From: Catenaria anguillulae PL171
Lineage: Eukaryota; Blastocladiomycota; Blastocladiomycetes; Blastocladiales; Catenariaceae
Reading direction: 5' to 3'
DNA: 64,000 bases
Assembly: GCA_002102555.1 (NCBI GenBank)
Contig: MCFL01000015.1
Location: 434,001 to 498,000 of the forward strand
Part shown: positions 22,840 through 33,747 of the stretch, piece by piece
How positions within the stretch are numbered: position 1 is the stretch's first letter
Layout of the letters: every line of letters starts with the position of its first letter
Made by a program: the position numbers and the translations under genes
The notes under the pieces: generated by a model
Database searches by the model: none
What the model was told of the DNA's origin: nothing
The model's input: only the letters and a program-made list of their open reading frames with translations

Positions 22840-25002
22840 TCACTGCGGAGTACACTCTCCTGGCCGATCCTCCCCATTGTGTGGTGCCGAACCATGCTCC
22901 TCCAAACTCATGGTGGACTGGACGCCGCCTCTGGGCAAAATGGTCACTTTACCCCTCGAACGCACGCTGGGCGTCCCAGACGGCGGCGGCATGCTGCTCG
23001 CCGGTGCAGGCTCCCACGAGCCAGGTGTCCGTTCGCCAGAGGCGATGGATGACGCGGGCGACCCAGACACTCCTGTCAAGTCAATGGACATGCCCGCACG
23101 CGAGGTGGTTGCCGGCGACGGTGTCTGGGGCGGGTCAGTGCGCACGGAATGATGCGGGGTTGGGGCACGCTTGATCTTGAATGCTGGCTTGGAAAAGGGT
23201 GACGAGGCCGGCGTGTCTGCGGCATCGGGCATGGGCACGTCCATGGGCTGCTCGGAGGTAAGCGCCTGGTATGGCGTGCCATGACTGGACGCCGCGCGGT
23301 GGTGAGCGTTGCCGCTGCTTGTCCGCGGCGCGGGTTTTGGGCACTCGCATGCCGCCTCCAGCTCGGAAATGCGCAATCGGTACTTGGCCACGAGCGAATT
23401 CAAACGAGAAATGGACCCGTCTCGCTGGTACACTTCATCCTCGACCGACCGTAACTTGGCCGTTTCGTTGGCGCGCATCATTTGCTCGGCCTGCAGCTTC
23501 TTGCGAGCTTGCCGCACGGCCCGCTCCAACTCTTCCACACGCATGCGCAGCACGCCCACGGACCCACTCGAATCCTCGTCGGCCGCGAAGCCACCGACTG
23601 CGGCCGCTGCTGCTACTGCTGCACCAGGGACCAACGACGCCCTCCTGGCCTTTGCCCTTGCCGTTTCCAACTCGTCGACGCGGTGTTGCAACTCGCGGTT
23701 TTCGGACTGCAACTTTGCAATCTCGTTTTCCAAATGCTTGACCCGCTCGCGGTGGGTACGGTCATTGGCCTGCGTGGTCAACGAGTGCACCTGCTGACGC
23801 ATACGCTCCATGCGCTTGTTGTGCGCGCGGAGTGTCTGCTCGTGCTCGGCCGCCAACCTGGCCTTGTGCAATTCGGCACGCTTGCGATCGTCGTCCACCT
23901 CGGACAAGAGTGTCTTGCGTGCGCTCGGGTCGTCCTTTGCATTGGCCGACTTGCCCGTGCGCAGTACATGCACTTGGGATTCCAAATCGCGCACTTGGCA
24001 CCGGGCCTCCTCGAGCTTGGATGCAAGGTCGTCGGCGCGCAGCATGGCCTCGTCCAGCTCTTGCCTGACGGGGAACAGCTCGTCGAGCTGGGACTCGAGC
24101 AGGTCCATGCGTTGCTGCATCTCGTTCTTTTCCTCAACGGCAGAAACGAGCGCATTTTCGAGCTCGACGCGCAGCTCCGACTCTTGGTCCAGGCGCTGAG
24201 ATAGGTCCGCAACGACTTGGGAGTACTCTTCGCGCAACTTTGTGCCGTCTGCAGCCGCCACCATGGATTGCGTGGCTTCGAGCTTGTGCAGTGCATGCCT
24301 GGCCGCGTCAACGGCCTGGTCGCGCTCGGCTTGCACACGGTCGAGGTCGGCCTTGACGTGCTCGAGCTCGCGGTCGCGGTCGACAATCGTGTCGCGAGCT
24401 TCTTGCAAATAGCGAGTCAACTCGCGCACGGGCGTGCGATCCGTGGCCGCATGCTCTTCGCTCAATACCTCGTACTCGCGGCGGAGTTGCAACAAGTCGG
24501 ATTCGGCGGCCTTGAGCTGGGCCCGCGTTTCAGCCAACTCGCTCGTCAACCGTTTCGTGGCCAGGTCTTGATCGACCTGCATGGCATCTTCGTTGTCACC
24601 CGTGTCCTGATTCACATCCACGGGGGACATGCCAAACGACGGCGGTAAGGTATATCCGGCCTGGTGTGCAGCAGCCCGCAATGCGGCCACTTGCTTTTGC
24701 GCGACACTGAGTTCGGCCATCAGCTGCTTGTTTTGCACGAGCAAGGCATCGTTTTGGTCAAGCAAGCTTTTGCCAAAGATACCCGAGCTGGACAGCAAGC
24801 TGGCCTGTTTGGCATTTTCGCGCTGCAGGTCGCGGACGCGCGAGCGCAAAGCCATCATGTCCATGCGGTCGAGGTGCGGCGTGGCCAGGTGGTCTTGGAC
24901 AATGGCCGAGGGCCGGCGCGGCGTGGCGACGGCGGGAGTCTTGGGCGAGGTAGGCCCATTGGTGCCCATGGTGGCCGGTGGCTCGGACGACGGGCCAAGC
25001 AT
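22840..25002 (-). CDS. Long coiled-coil protein with CC1-box-like motif
   Basis: Intact 720-residue ORF starting at 25002. A Pro/Ser-rich N-terminus (1-45) is followed by almost continuous heptad-repeat coiled coil (about 46-560), with many Glu/Arg/Gln-rich runs, and a Pro/Ser-rich tail ending PGECTPQ. Residues 74-87 read GIFGKSLLDQNDAL. This resembles the CC1 box of BICD/Spindly/TRAK-type dynein adaptors (G-x2-LL-x3-N-x2-L), although the usual Ala-Ala just before it is absent. The C-terminal region carries several SP/TP sites. A cytoskeletal scaffold, possibly a dynein adaptor, is an inference; generic long coiled coil (myosin-tail or kinetochore type) is the safe call. No frameshift is seen. 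Confidence 0.75.
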   Translation of the reverse strand: MLGPSSEPPATMGTNGPTSPKTPAVATPRRPSAIVQDHLATPHLDRMDMMALRSRVRDLQRENAKQASLLSSSGIFGKSLLDQNDALLVQNKQLMAELSVAQKQVAALRAAAHQAGYTLPPSFGMSPVDVNQDTGDNEDAMQVDQDLATKRLTSELAETRAQLKAAESDLLQLRREYEVLSEEHAATDRTPVRELTRYLQEARDTIVDRDRELEHVKADLDRVQAERDQAVDAARHALHKLEATQSMVAAADGTKLREEYSQVVADLSQRLDQESELRVELENALVSAVEEKNEMQQRMDLLESQLDELFPVRQELDEAMLRADDLASKLEEARCQVRDLESQVHVLRTGKSANAKDDPSARKTLLSEVDDDRKRAELHKARLAAEHEQTLRAHNKRMERMRQQVHSLTTQANDRTHRERVKHLENEIAKLQSENRELQHRVDELETARAKARRASLVPGAAVAAAAAVGGFAADEDSSGSVGVLRMRVEELERAVRQARKKLQAEQMMRANETAKLRSVEDEVYQRDGSISRLNSLVAKYRLRISELEAACECPKPAPRTSSGNAHHRAASSHGTPYQALTSEQPMDVPMPDAADTPASSPFSKPAFKIKRAPTPHHSVRTDPPQTPSPATTSRAGMSIDLTGVSGSPASSIASGERTPGSWEPAPASSMPPPSGTPSVRSRGKVTILPRGGVQSTMSLEEHGSAPHNGEDRPGECTPQ

Positions 25003-25428
25003 GGTAGAGTGAGCTGGTGAGTGACGGCGACTACAAGAGTGAGTTGGCGATAGGCGAGTTTGGCAATGGGCTCGGTATCGATGCGTGACGACGGTTCGGT
25101 CAAGAGCGGAGCTCGTGCTTCATTTGGTTGTGCTGTTGAAGAGCTCATCACGGCGCTCATCGATGGCGTCCAGTCCATCGCCGGCGGTTTGAGTGGCGTC
25201 CGCACTTGACACGTTGCGACAGCGGCGCGTCGCGCTCGATCGGTGGTCTAGCGCCAACCACACGTGAGCGGTTGCCAACAGCCATCCGTGTTGTGCTGCA
25301 CCCCGCCCCACACCAGACTGCCACCCAACGATCTCTTTTCTGCCAACGCTGCTCTCTCTGCAGTCATTTGCAAGATTTCATTATTCACGAACCAAGAACG
25401 CACGCAACCCCTACCCCCCGCCCTTTGC
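25003..25428. promoter_or_regulatory. Divergent promoter region
   Basis: This 426 bp lies between the coiled-coil gene (-) and eIF1 (+), so it should drive both. A pyrimidine-rich stretch precedes the eIF1 ATG. No specific site is assigned. Confidence 0.35.
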
Positions 25429-26173
25429 ATGTCCTCGATCCAAAACCTCACCACCTTCGACCCGTTTGCCGACACGGGCGACAACGACACCACAAAGGCC
25501 ACCAACTATATCCGTACGTAGCATCAGCATCAGCATCCCCCTCTCTCCTCCTCCCCGCCCCTGCCCAGTCCCGCGGCCCTTCTGGCAACCTCTCAAGCCT
25601 CCGTCCGCATCTGCATCCAAGGGCAATGGGTGGGCGATGGCGCATTTTCTGTTTGTGGGCGATGAAGAAAATCTATCCAACATTTTTATGTCGACGTGCC
25701 CGGGGACCCTGTGTCTCTAGTGCCACTGGGGCTCGCCCGTTCTGGTGCGGGTCCGCCGGCACGCAGGGCCTCCATGATCTCTTTCGTTTTGTCATAGTTA
25801 CACTGATGCCCACAATGGATTGCTCATCGCCGGTCCACCTCCATCTGCCACGACTCCTTGCTATTGATCAACTCGGGTCTGCTTTTCTGTGACTGACCCC
25901 TTCACTCTTTTTTTCTTTGCCGCAGACATTCGTATTCAACAGCGTAACGGCCGCAAGACGCTGACTACCGTGCAAGGTTTGCCCGAAGAAATTGACCAAA
26001 AGAAGTTGCTCAAGGCCTTCAAGAAGGACTTTGCCTGCAATGGTACTCTAGTCCAAGACGAGGAACTGGGCGAAGTCATTCAGCTCCAAGGTGACCAGCG
26101 CATCAAGGTGCAGCAATTCTTGGTTGAGGAGGGCATTTCCCGCAAGGATCAAGTCAAGGTCCACGGTTTCTGA
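25429..26173 (+). CDS. SUI1: Translation initiation factor eIF1 (SUI1)
   Basis: Small ribosomal-subunit factor that enforces start-codon selection. Exon 1 is 25429-25513 (MSSIQNLTTFDPFADTGD), the intron is 25514-25925 (GTACGT to CAG), and exon 2 is 25926-26173. The spliced product is 110 residues, the usual size, with IHIRIQQRNGRKTLTTVQGL across the junction and the conserved GDQR and KVHGF C-terminus. The 412 bp intron is several times longer than the others in this window. The gene sits head-to-head with the coiled-coil gene and tail-to-tail with the SET-domain gene. A TGTACATA string lies in the 3' flank near 26303. Confidence 0.97.
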
Positions 26174-26609
26174 GGCTGGTTTGTTTTGGAAGAACAGGAT
26201 GGCGGCGGATCATCGGTTGCGGCCACCACGAGTGTCTGGTTGATCAGTTGTCTCTTGTCGTTCTTATTTTCTTGTCAACAGCGTCGCCGAGTAGGCCGCT
26301 TCTGTACATACTTGTTTTGTTTCCGTTTTCCCAAGCTACTCTACCCATCATTCATGAGTACCCCCCTACATAATACAACTCTAAAGCGTTTCTTCCTATT
26401 TATGACCAACTGTATTTGTTTATCTCGAGAACGTGCTAACATCTCCACTCGTAATGTTTTAGTTTGTCCAAGATGTCGACGTGGATATGGTGAAGGTGCT
26501 TGCCAGATCGAAGGACCTCCCCGATCAGATCTCGTCCTCACGCATTGCTCGTGATCCGTGAACTTGCCAAGCAATGGAAATACAATCATCACAAAACAAC
26601 CCCACACGC
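26174..26609. other. Intergenic, convergent gene ends
   Basis: 3' flanks of eIF1 (+) and the SET-domain gene (-). Nothing else is seen. Confidence 0.35.
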
Positions 26610-28586
26610 TCAATCCATCACAACCAAAAACAAGCCTTCACCATCTTGCTCACCGCCATCCTCCTCCTGTTCGTCTTGGGCGTCTTCTCCCTCCTCTCCA
26701 ACACTCAAATTGGCCACTAGGACACCTCGCCGCGCAACCCAACCAACCACCGCCCGAACCACCTTGGCACTCACACCCAACACCCGGCTCACCTGCCCGA
26801 CCATGGCCTCCAATCCCTCATGTATCTGACCCATCTGCTGCTCGCACTCCTTGCGAATCACCTCGGCAAACCTCTCCGCCTCGTGCCCCTCCCTTTCCGT
26901 CCCTACATACACCACCCACAATGCCACCCACTCCTCGTGCCCCCACTCTTGCTCCTCGGCCACGTCCGCCAGCTGCTCAACCATCTCGTCGGCCCAAAAC
27001 TCCTCATCGCCCGCCACATCCTGCATGGAAATGGCCCCGCCCGATTGCATGACTTGCGCAACATGATCGGCGAGCCTTTCGCGAGCAGCCAAAAGCGCAG
27101 CGTCAAGAATGGCGGCTTGCCCACGGCGATAAATGCCCGCCATGCGCGCGCGGAACGACGCGCTGGCGCCGGCGGCGGACGGGTCGTTGGATTCGGAAAT
27201 GGCGGCACGTTTCGCGTTGAGAAGGCTGACAAGTGTGTCCAACAGTACGAGTTCGTTGCGTGTTGACAGTGGCGAGGTGGTTGGATTGACTTGTTCAGCA
27301 ACCATCGAGGCAAGCTCGGGTTGGGTCGCAACGAGAATGCGCATGGCGGCCACCAGGTTGGCGGGGATCGGATCGGCGTGGCGCAGGAGGTACAGGTGCT
27401 TGTAGGGCAGTAGTGCGTGGCGAGTCAATAGGTCGAGCTTTTCTGCGTGCAGTGGGTCGGCCGCAAAGTTGAGCTTGATGGGAAAGTAGTCATCTGGGTT
27501 GGATGGGATGTCGAGGCAGAAGCCGTATGAAAGCAAAAGTTCCTGAAAAAGAAACATTCAGCATCGTCAGTGTAAAGGCACTCGAAATGACACAAGACAT
27601 TGCCGTACATCATTGCCCTTGGGCCCATACGAGTTGAATACCTCCTCGCCCGCCTCCATGGGCACACCGGTAATGAACGCAACGCCATCGGCCCGTGTGG
27701 CATCCCATGTCATGCTCTGTCCACGCCGGTGATTGAGCATGTCAAACATGGGCCACAGGGCGAGATGACACTTGCACGGCGGGATCGATCCGTCCTCTGC
27801 CGTGACCTCGCCCAACCGATCATGTGTATCGTCCTTGCCCACCCCGCCGCTGTCGCCCTTGGCCGCAGCCGTCGTCCGGCCTTGAACGACCAGGTCGAGA
27901 TCCGATGGGAAAGCTCGCGACGAGCACACGGTGCGCGCCCACAGGTAGTTTTCCAGCGTCAAATACTTGAGATGATGGTCGTCGCCCCACACTTGAGGAA
28001 ACTGCGACTTGAGTACCTCACTTGCGGCCAAGAAATCGCGGCGCAACTCTTCCTCCTTCTCCTTGATGACAAAGTATAAATTGGTACCCCTCAGCCAATC
28101 GCGCTCCTCGGCCGTCCAAAACAGCGGCGTATCAAAAGCCCTGGGCAGTGCCCGCAGGTACGGCCACCACTTGCCCTCCTCTCGTTGCACGAAAAACTGC
28201 TGCACAACAAACAACCACAAAATGGTCTTTGTGCACACATGCCGCTCGGCATACTCGCCCAACTCGACCGTCTTGTTGAACGCCAAAAACGACTGGCCCA
28301 GCGGGGACGCCAGTGCATCGTGCTCCGACAAGATCAGGTGTGCGGGCAAGAAAGCGACTTGCGAGTCGGCGGGAATGGTGCGCGAGGCGTAGATGCCGAA
28401 TCCTTCCGATGTGGCGGAGCGCCGGATGCAGATGGACGACAGGTCTGCGCCGTGGCGGAGCAACCACGATGTTAGCCGGTCGTAGTCGATAGCCGTTGGC
28501 TCCCGGTCGACGTCGGCATCGCTGAGGTGCTTGGAGCGTTTGGGCGAGCGGGCCGAGGCGGACGGGGAGGGGCTGCGGGTGGTCAT
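26610..28586 (-). CDS. SET-domain protein-lysine/histidine methyltransferase (SETD3/Rubisco-LSMT type)
   Basis: Probable SAM-dependent methyltransferase of a non-histone protein. Exon 1 is 28586-27609, the intron is 27608-27543 (GTACGG to CAG), and exon 2 is 27542-26610, giving 637 residues. The split SET domain runs from GFGIYASRTIPADSQ (about residue 55) through PMFDMLNHRRG to EEVFNSYGPKGNDELLLSYGF across the junction. These are the N-H and SYG motifs that bind SAM and close the active site. A helical substrate-binding domain (LSMT type) follows, and the tail is acidic. Of this SETD3/SETD4/SETD6-like group I cannot say which member. No break is seen. Confidence 0.88.
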
Positions 28587-28963
28587 TGTGCGGGGGTTGG
28601 TTCAAGGGCCTAGACATGGAATCAATCGTATGCATTCAGTGCGGCAATTGGTTATTGGGTGCCCCCATGATTGATTGGTCCGTAGCGAGTGCGTTTTGTT
28701 CGGTCATGTGTGGTCACAACGACCGTTTCCAGTTACCCTGACGCACTTGACTCTAAGCTTTTGACAGGAGGGCGAACGCCGAACGCATCAAGTAGGGTAG
28801 CTCTAGCACCCAAATGAAGAAAAAAAGGTCCAATTGCAGCTTTACGAACAGCGAGGGGGGATTGTAGTTGTGTAGACAGAAAATGAGGAAAATCAGAAAC
28901 AATCAAATCACCGCGAAAGAGGATACGGGTGACGAGACATGCTAAGCTCGGGTGGCAAGGATT
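28587..28963. other. Intergenic, no gene seen
   Basis: Upstream region of the SET gene and 3' flank of the complex I gene. Contains short A-tracts only. Confidence 0.35.
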
Positions 28964-29665
28964 TTACGCCGACTGCTCCTTGGCAACAAGATCCTTGTAC
29001 AAGTCCCAGTTGACGCATTGGTTGTGGTGGACAAAGTTGAACCACGGCAGCCACGCTAAAACGATAGATGTGAGAAGGGTCAGTTCATCCATCAGAAAAA
29101 AAAAAAGCAACAGCCCTGTAATACTAGCCCAATGTAAACGAAGCGAAGAGGACGGGAGACGATAACGTACAGAACTTGAGGGCAGTGTACCGCGAATGAC
29201 GAGCAGCTACGCCTTGCAAGTACGGCTCCAAGTCCGACTCGCCCAAATGATGCGGCTTGCCCTCGGCACGGGCAGCAACAAACTCGGCACGGTCCTTTTC
29301 GATTTCACGCGAGTTCTCAGAGAGACCCCAGAAGCGGACTAGGGACGATTGAATGGAGCAGCCATTAGTGCCGTCAGCATTCACAGACCAGTGCCCTGAG
29401 ATGGTGCGTCAGGCAACGTACAAGAACTGCGCTGGTACGCCAGCAAGAAACCGCCAATGAATCCCACAGCGCCCATGGACCGCACGCCAATCTTGAAGTC
29501 GCCGGCAGGCTTCTTCATCTCGGCCCAGTAGTAGCCGGCGGGACCAGCTGCTGTCAAGGCAGCCCACACGCCAAGGTCCGAGGGGCGGAAGAAGCGCACG
29601 ACACGGGAGGCATGCGGATCGGTATCGATGATCGGGAATTCGCCGTCAATGTTGCGGTATGGCAT
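28964..29665 (-). CDS. NADH:ubiquinone oxidoreductase 21 kDa subunit (complex I accessory, NUXM-like)
   Basis: Accessory membrane-arm subunit of mitochondrial complex I. Exons 29665-29422, 29338-29171 and 29055-28964 join in frame to 167 residues. Both donors are GTACGT and acceptors are CTAG and TTAG. Family marks are VVRFFRPSDLGVWAALTAAG near the N-terminus, GFIGGFLLAYQRSSFRFWG spanning the first junction with a hydrophobic helix, QGVAARHS, and SWLPWFNFVHHNQC across the second junction. No presequence is evident, as is usual in this family. Each junction restores conserved residues, so the model is reliable. Confidence 0.93.
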
Positions 29666-30159
29666 GATGATGATGATGGGGGTGTTTGGGATTGGGATGG
29701 GGCACTAAGGGGTTTGGTGGCGATGGTAACGGCTGACCGGTCTTGGTGCGAGTGTTGAGTATTCCGTGAGGCAGTATTGCTTAGAATGGCAGCATTCGTG
29801 GCATGGAATCGGTCAATGTCATCAGCAAGTCTGCGCACTGTGAACGTTCTAGTACAATACACAAGTCCGCGGCCGATTCAAAGTGGAGCGAAAGCGATCG
29901 ACACCTGGAATGTAAGAGATCGGAGGCCCTCACTTCACAAAGTCGACGCGAGAGAGAGTCGGTGTGGACACTGGTGCGGACATGCAATTCGAGCCTGCTG
30001 GTCATCATGGCCACAACATGTTTCAAAACAATTCCTCTAGCTCCATGCAACCATCATGGTCAGAAAGAAAACATACTACGGGCGTGCCTATGGTCCAAAG
30101 GTACCCCATGCGAGCGAGGACAGACGAGCCGCACGCACAACTCTAACGCAAGGTTAACG
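29666..30159. other. Intergenic, divergent
   Basis: Lies between the complex I gene (-) and family B copy 1 (+). It should contain both promoters; no clear element or gene is seen. Confidence 0.35.
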
Positions 30160-31646
30160 ATGACATGTAAATTCGTTGGATGCCAGGGTCATTTTTGGTG
30201 GGACATCACTTCCTTCTTTCTTGGAGTCGTCAGCTTCATTGATGTCTCTACTGCAACATTATCATTCCAACTCTGGCAAAGAAACCCGAACGCCAGATAC
30301 CACTTGGCGCTCTCCATCATTTCAATATGCCACCTCTGCGACTTCTTGTTGCGAACATTCACCTTTTCCGAAGGCCATGAAGAAAAGACGGCCGATGGTC
30401 GACTCATTCTTACCATGCAGTCCATGCTCATATGCGACGCATCCATTGTGTTCGCGACGATAGGAGGTGTTGGATTGCAAGCCATCAACATTTCGCGGTA
30501 TGAGCATAGATACATGATATGAAGCCTCGGCGAGCATATTTACAGTGCGACCCTTGCAATGCTTTGCAGCTTGCGAGCAGCAGGAAAAAAGTACATGCCT
30601 CGAGCTACACGGATCCTGACATTTCTCTCGATAGTGAGCATGGCTCTGTGCCTTGCAAACAACATCTACTACGTCTACGCTTACGTTGACGCTTACATCA
30701 CACGGGACTATCACCTTGTCGACATTGGAGACTTTTTCTTTTCCTGTGCGTTTGCGGTTGGCCGTCTTACCAAAGCTGTTGTCCTTGATGCTAATGGCGT
30801 CGCAATGATCCCATGATTTAGCGTGGTCTATATTCGATGGTCTCGTCAATGGAGCTATCTCCGGAACTTTCGTTCTCGTCCTTCAAAAGATAGGGGCTGG
30901 GCATACGAGCCGATCGAGCGGAATCACGAAACGCTTTCAACTGCTCCTTGTCCAGGTGGCCATCAACTTGACGCTCGAGTCGCTCTTCATCATCGCCTCA
31001 AATATCCTAATTCAGACCGAGCCCACCTTTGACCCGTATTGGTATGTAGGCTCGGTCTTTACTCGCTGCCCCCTTTTTCGAGCCATCATGCTTATTAAAA
31101 CCCAACGCACAATGTAGGTGCTCCGTATACTTTTCCGAAGCAGCGCGAATGCTTCTCTTTGCCGACTTTTTGCACAAGCTACATTGGCTCCTTACCACCA
31201 AACCAGCGCCAGCCTCGGTGAAAACCTCAAAGCAGGGCAGCGGAGCAGTGGGAATCAACGGTGCTAACTATTCCCCTGATGTGCAGCTCCTCACTGAACG
31301 CTGGAGGGGCGGGACAGAGACCTATGAGGTGATATCAGCTACGGCAACCATGATTCAAGCCCATGCATCCGCACATCCCTCGGCTCCGCGCTCGTTGGCC
31401 ACCGTGTCGGCCATGTCTGAGCAGTCGCTGGCGTCGGGTACTTCTTCGGCAACTGGCGCGTCCGCGTCGTCTGCCATTCGGCTGCTGCCGCCGCGACTGC
31501 CCTCGATTCTTTACCAACGACATTGTCCGTGTCCGTTTCGGTTGACGGCCATGTGGAAGGGACATTGTCAACCTGCAGTGCTATCGCGAAAAAAAGTGTC
31601 TGGAGTCGTCATCCCAGCTATTCGTGCAATAAAAGAGATCGAGTAA
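30160..31646 (+). CDS. Family B multi-spanning membrane protein, copy 1
   Basis: Unrecognised polytopic membrane protein. Starting at 30160, helices include SFFLGVVSFIDVSTATLSF and HLALSIISICHLCDFLL, and the third region ends GGVGLQAINISR. An intron (donor GTATGA near 30499, acceptor TGCAG near 30567) leads to LRAAGKKYMPRATRILTFLS and CLANNIYYVYAYV. In the next frame, after a further small intron near 30800, AWSIFDGLVNGAISGTFVLV and SLFIIASNILIQTEPTFDPY follow. An intron beginning GTATGT near 31040 leads to SVYFSEAARMLLFADFLHKL and a Ser/Thr-rich cytoplasmic tail ending at 31646. It aligns segment by segment with the genes at 31.9-33.3 and 33.7-34.9 kb. About six or seven helices are expected. 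Confidence 0.55.
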
Positions 31647-31884
31647 CCAATACGCTGCATCATGTTATTGCACAAATCTCAAAGCGGGAATCAAAATCAA
31701 GGTGGCTTGGTGACATGGACATGCATGTCAGGCAAATGAGAAATGAGCAGAACTCTCACGCTGTCAGTCCCATTCCTTGCTTGAATCGGACTAGCCGATA
31801 ATGGCGAGGTGAGCAACGCAGACGCTGCTATTTGCCCATTGATTGCATCCCCGCTTTGGCGGAAACTCGCTCCCTTCTTGCTGC

Positions 31885-33272
31885 TCATGGGGAATGATGT
31901 TGGTCGCCACTCGCCAAACTCGAGTTTTTGGACTGCGGGTTCAACGGACTCGGTGTGCGAACAGTCAAATTTCCGTTGCTCCCGCCCAACTTATTGTTTA
32001 AACTCGTATTGCTCCCGCCGGTCGCCGTGCCTGCTTTACCGAGAGAATTGTTGGACCCACTTCTCGTTTGGACGGCAGACATCATGGCTGCCCGGCCAAA
32101 TCCAAGCTGGTAAACCTCGCGGCTTCCATTCAACGGCGATCCTTTAGCCTGCCCAATTGCTTGGCGTTGTACATGCGCATGAGGGTTGGATCCCTCGCCT
32201 CCGCTCTGGCTGTGCTGCAACCGAACTGATATGCGATCCGCCGTACTGACGCTCTTCCACCTTACACGAATGGTTGCAAACATGGTGCTAAGTAATGATC
32301 CCGACCCACCAGAGTGAATGCCCGAGACGGTTGCTGTTCCGATTTGCGATTGCGCCACGGTCGTTGCGGCTGGCGGTGCGGCTGCCTTGTTGCGAAGCAT
32401 GCGGTTGAGGCGCTGGAGGAAAGCCACAAAGAGACGCATGCGCAAGGCCTCACCAACGTATAGCGTGGTCCATTGTGGGTCGAGCGATTGGTCGACACGG
32501 ACGAGAATGTTGGCAAAGATGATGAGAGAGCACTCCAACCCGAGAATCCAGCTGACGGATGTGAGCATGCGCAGGAATCCCCGGCGTTGGCGCGAACCGC
32601 CCGTATGGGAAGATCCGATGCGACGCAATAGGACGAGGAAGGTAATAGAGATGGTGGTGTTGACAATCGCGTCAAAGATGGACCAGGCTGTCAGTTCATA
32701 CATGGGTATACGTTAAGATGCATTTATTGCGTCGGGTTTTAGGCAGAAAATCGTCGGTACCAGAGAACCAATCGTTCCCCCACTCGTCCCACGTTGTGTC
32801 GCCCGTTTCCATCACCCGCAATGCCGCCATAATGTACCACACGTTGTTTGCGAGGCACGTGACAATACTCGTTGCGGTCAGCCCTGTCAGGATCTTGGAA
32901 ACGACAGGCATTCGTGATGCTGCAATCGCCTGCAATCGTGACATGTTGATGAAGATGAAGCCAGTCCCACCAATCGCTGCAAACGCGAGCGACGATATGC
33001 TCATTGCCGCCGCACTGAACGCCGATTTTCGGTCTGGCGAGTCTTCCGGCAGCGTGTGCGCTAATGCGTAGCTGGTGGACATGCCAAACGTTCCTAGCCA
33101 AAAGTCGAGAATGTGGCAAATGGCGATGATCGCAAGAAAGAGGTAGTGCCTTGCTCGACATGATGTCCTGACCCATAGTCGTAGTGATATTGCCACCGTG
33201 CTGATATCTATCAACAAGACGACACCGAGGACAAGACTGGGGAGTGAATAGGTGAATGTTGTCTACAGGCAT
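31885..33272 (-). CDS. Family B multi-spanning membrane protein, copy 2
   Basis: Paralogue of copy 1 on the opposite strand, tail-to-tail with it. The N-terminal helix VLGVVLLIDISTVAISLRLW lies near 33225, then HYLFLAIIAICHILDFWLG, and IGGTGFIFINMSRLQAIAAS. SKILTGLTATSIVTCLANNV follows (the CLANN motif is shared). After an intron near 32700, TAWSIFDAIVNTTISITFLV (AWSIFD shared) and CSLIIFANILVRVDQSLDPQ follow, then TLYVGEALRMRLFVAFLQRL. The last 150 residues are a Ser/Gly/Asn-rich, presumably cytoplasmic tail with SNNSL and GSNTSLNNKL repeats. The C-terminal exon (31885-32703) is one clean ORF. The N-terminal start near 33272 is uncertain. Confidence 0.6.
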
Positions 33273-33747
33273 TCACAGAGAAAGCTTGTCAGAGAGGACA
33301 TTCATGGCCATTCAAGGAATTGTGCATGCATTCGTAATTATGGACATTGCTGTTACATTGTCTGCTTGTGTAAATGGGGCTTGAATTCATTTATTTTCTC
33401 GATCGATGTGCAACCTGCAAACTGGGGTGGGAACAGGAGCAAGGGTGCGAACAGGATCAAGTACTCATACGGAAACGTCGCGTTGCAAGATGGTGATTCA
33501 GACATTGTGCGCACGCGAGCTCCGTACTTGTGAGCTTAGGTGAATGCTAACCTGCTAATTGGGAAATGTACACGTTGAAAAGCATTGTCATGCGCAATGA
33601 TTAGGATGAAAATGAAAACTTGATTGGTATGAACTTACAATCCATGTAGCATGGATCAGGGGGAATCGCGGCTGGCTTTTGCTGCACTGCGCCATCGTAA
33701 CGCTTCGACCGGGAGCCATGACCACCTGAAAAGGGAATCATATGTCT
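33273..33747. other. Spacer between family B copies 2 and 3
   Basis: Between two minus-strand paralogues. It may hide a first coding exon of copy 2. Nothing definite is seen. Confidence 0.3.
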
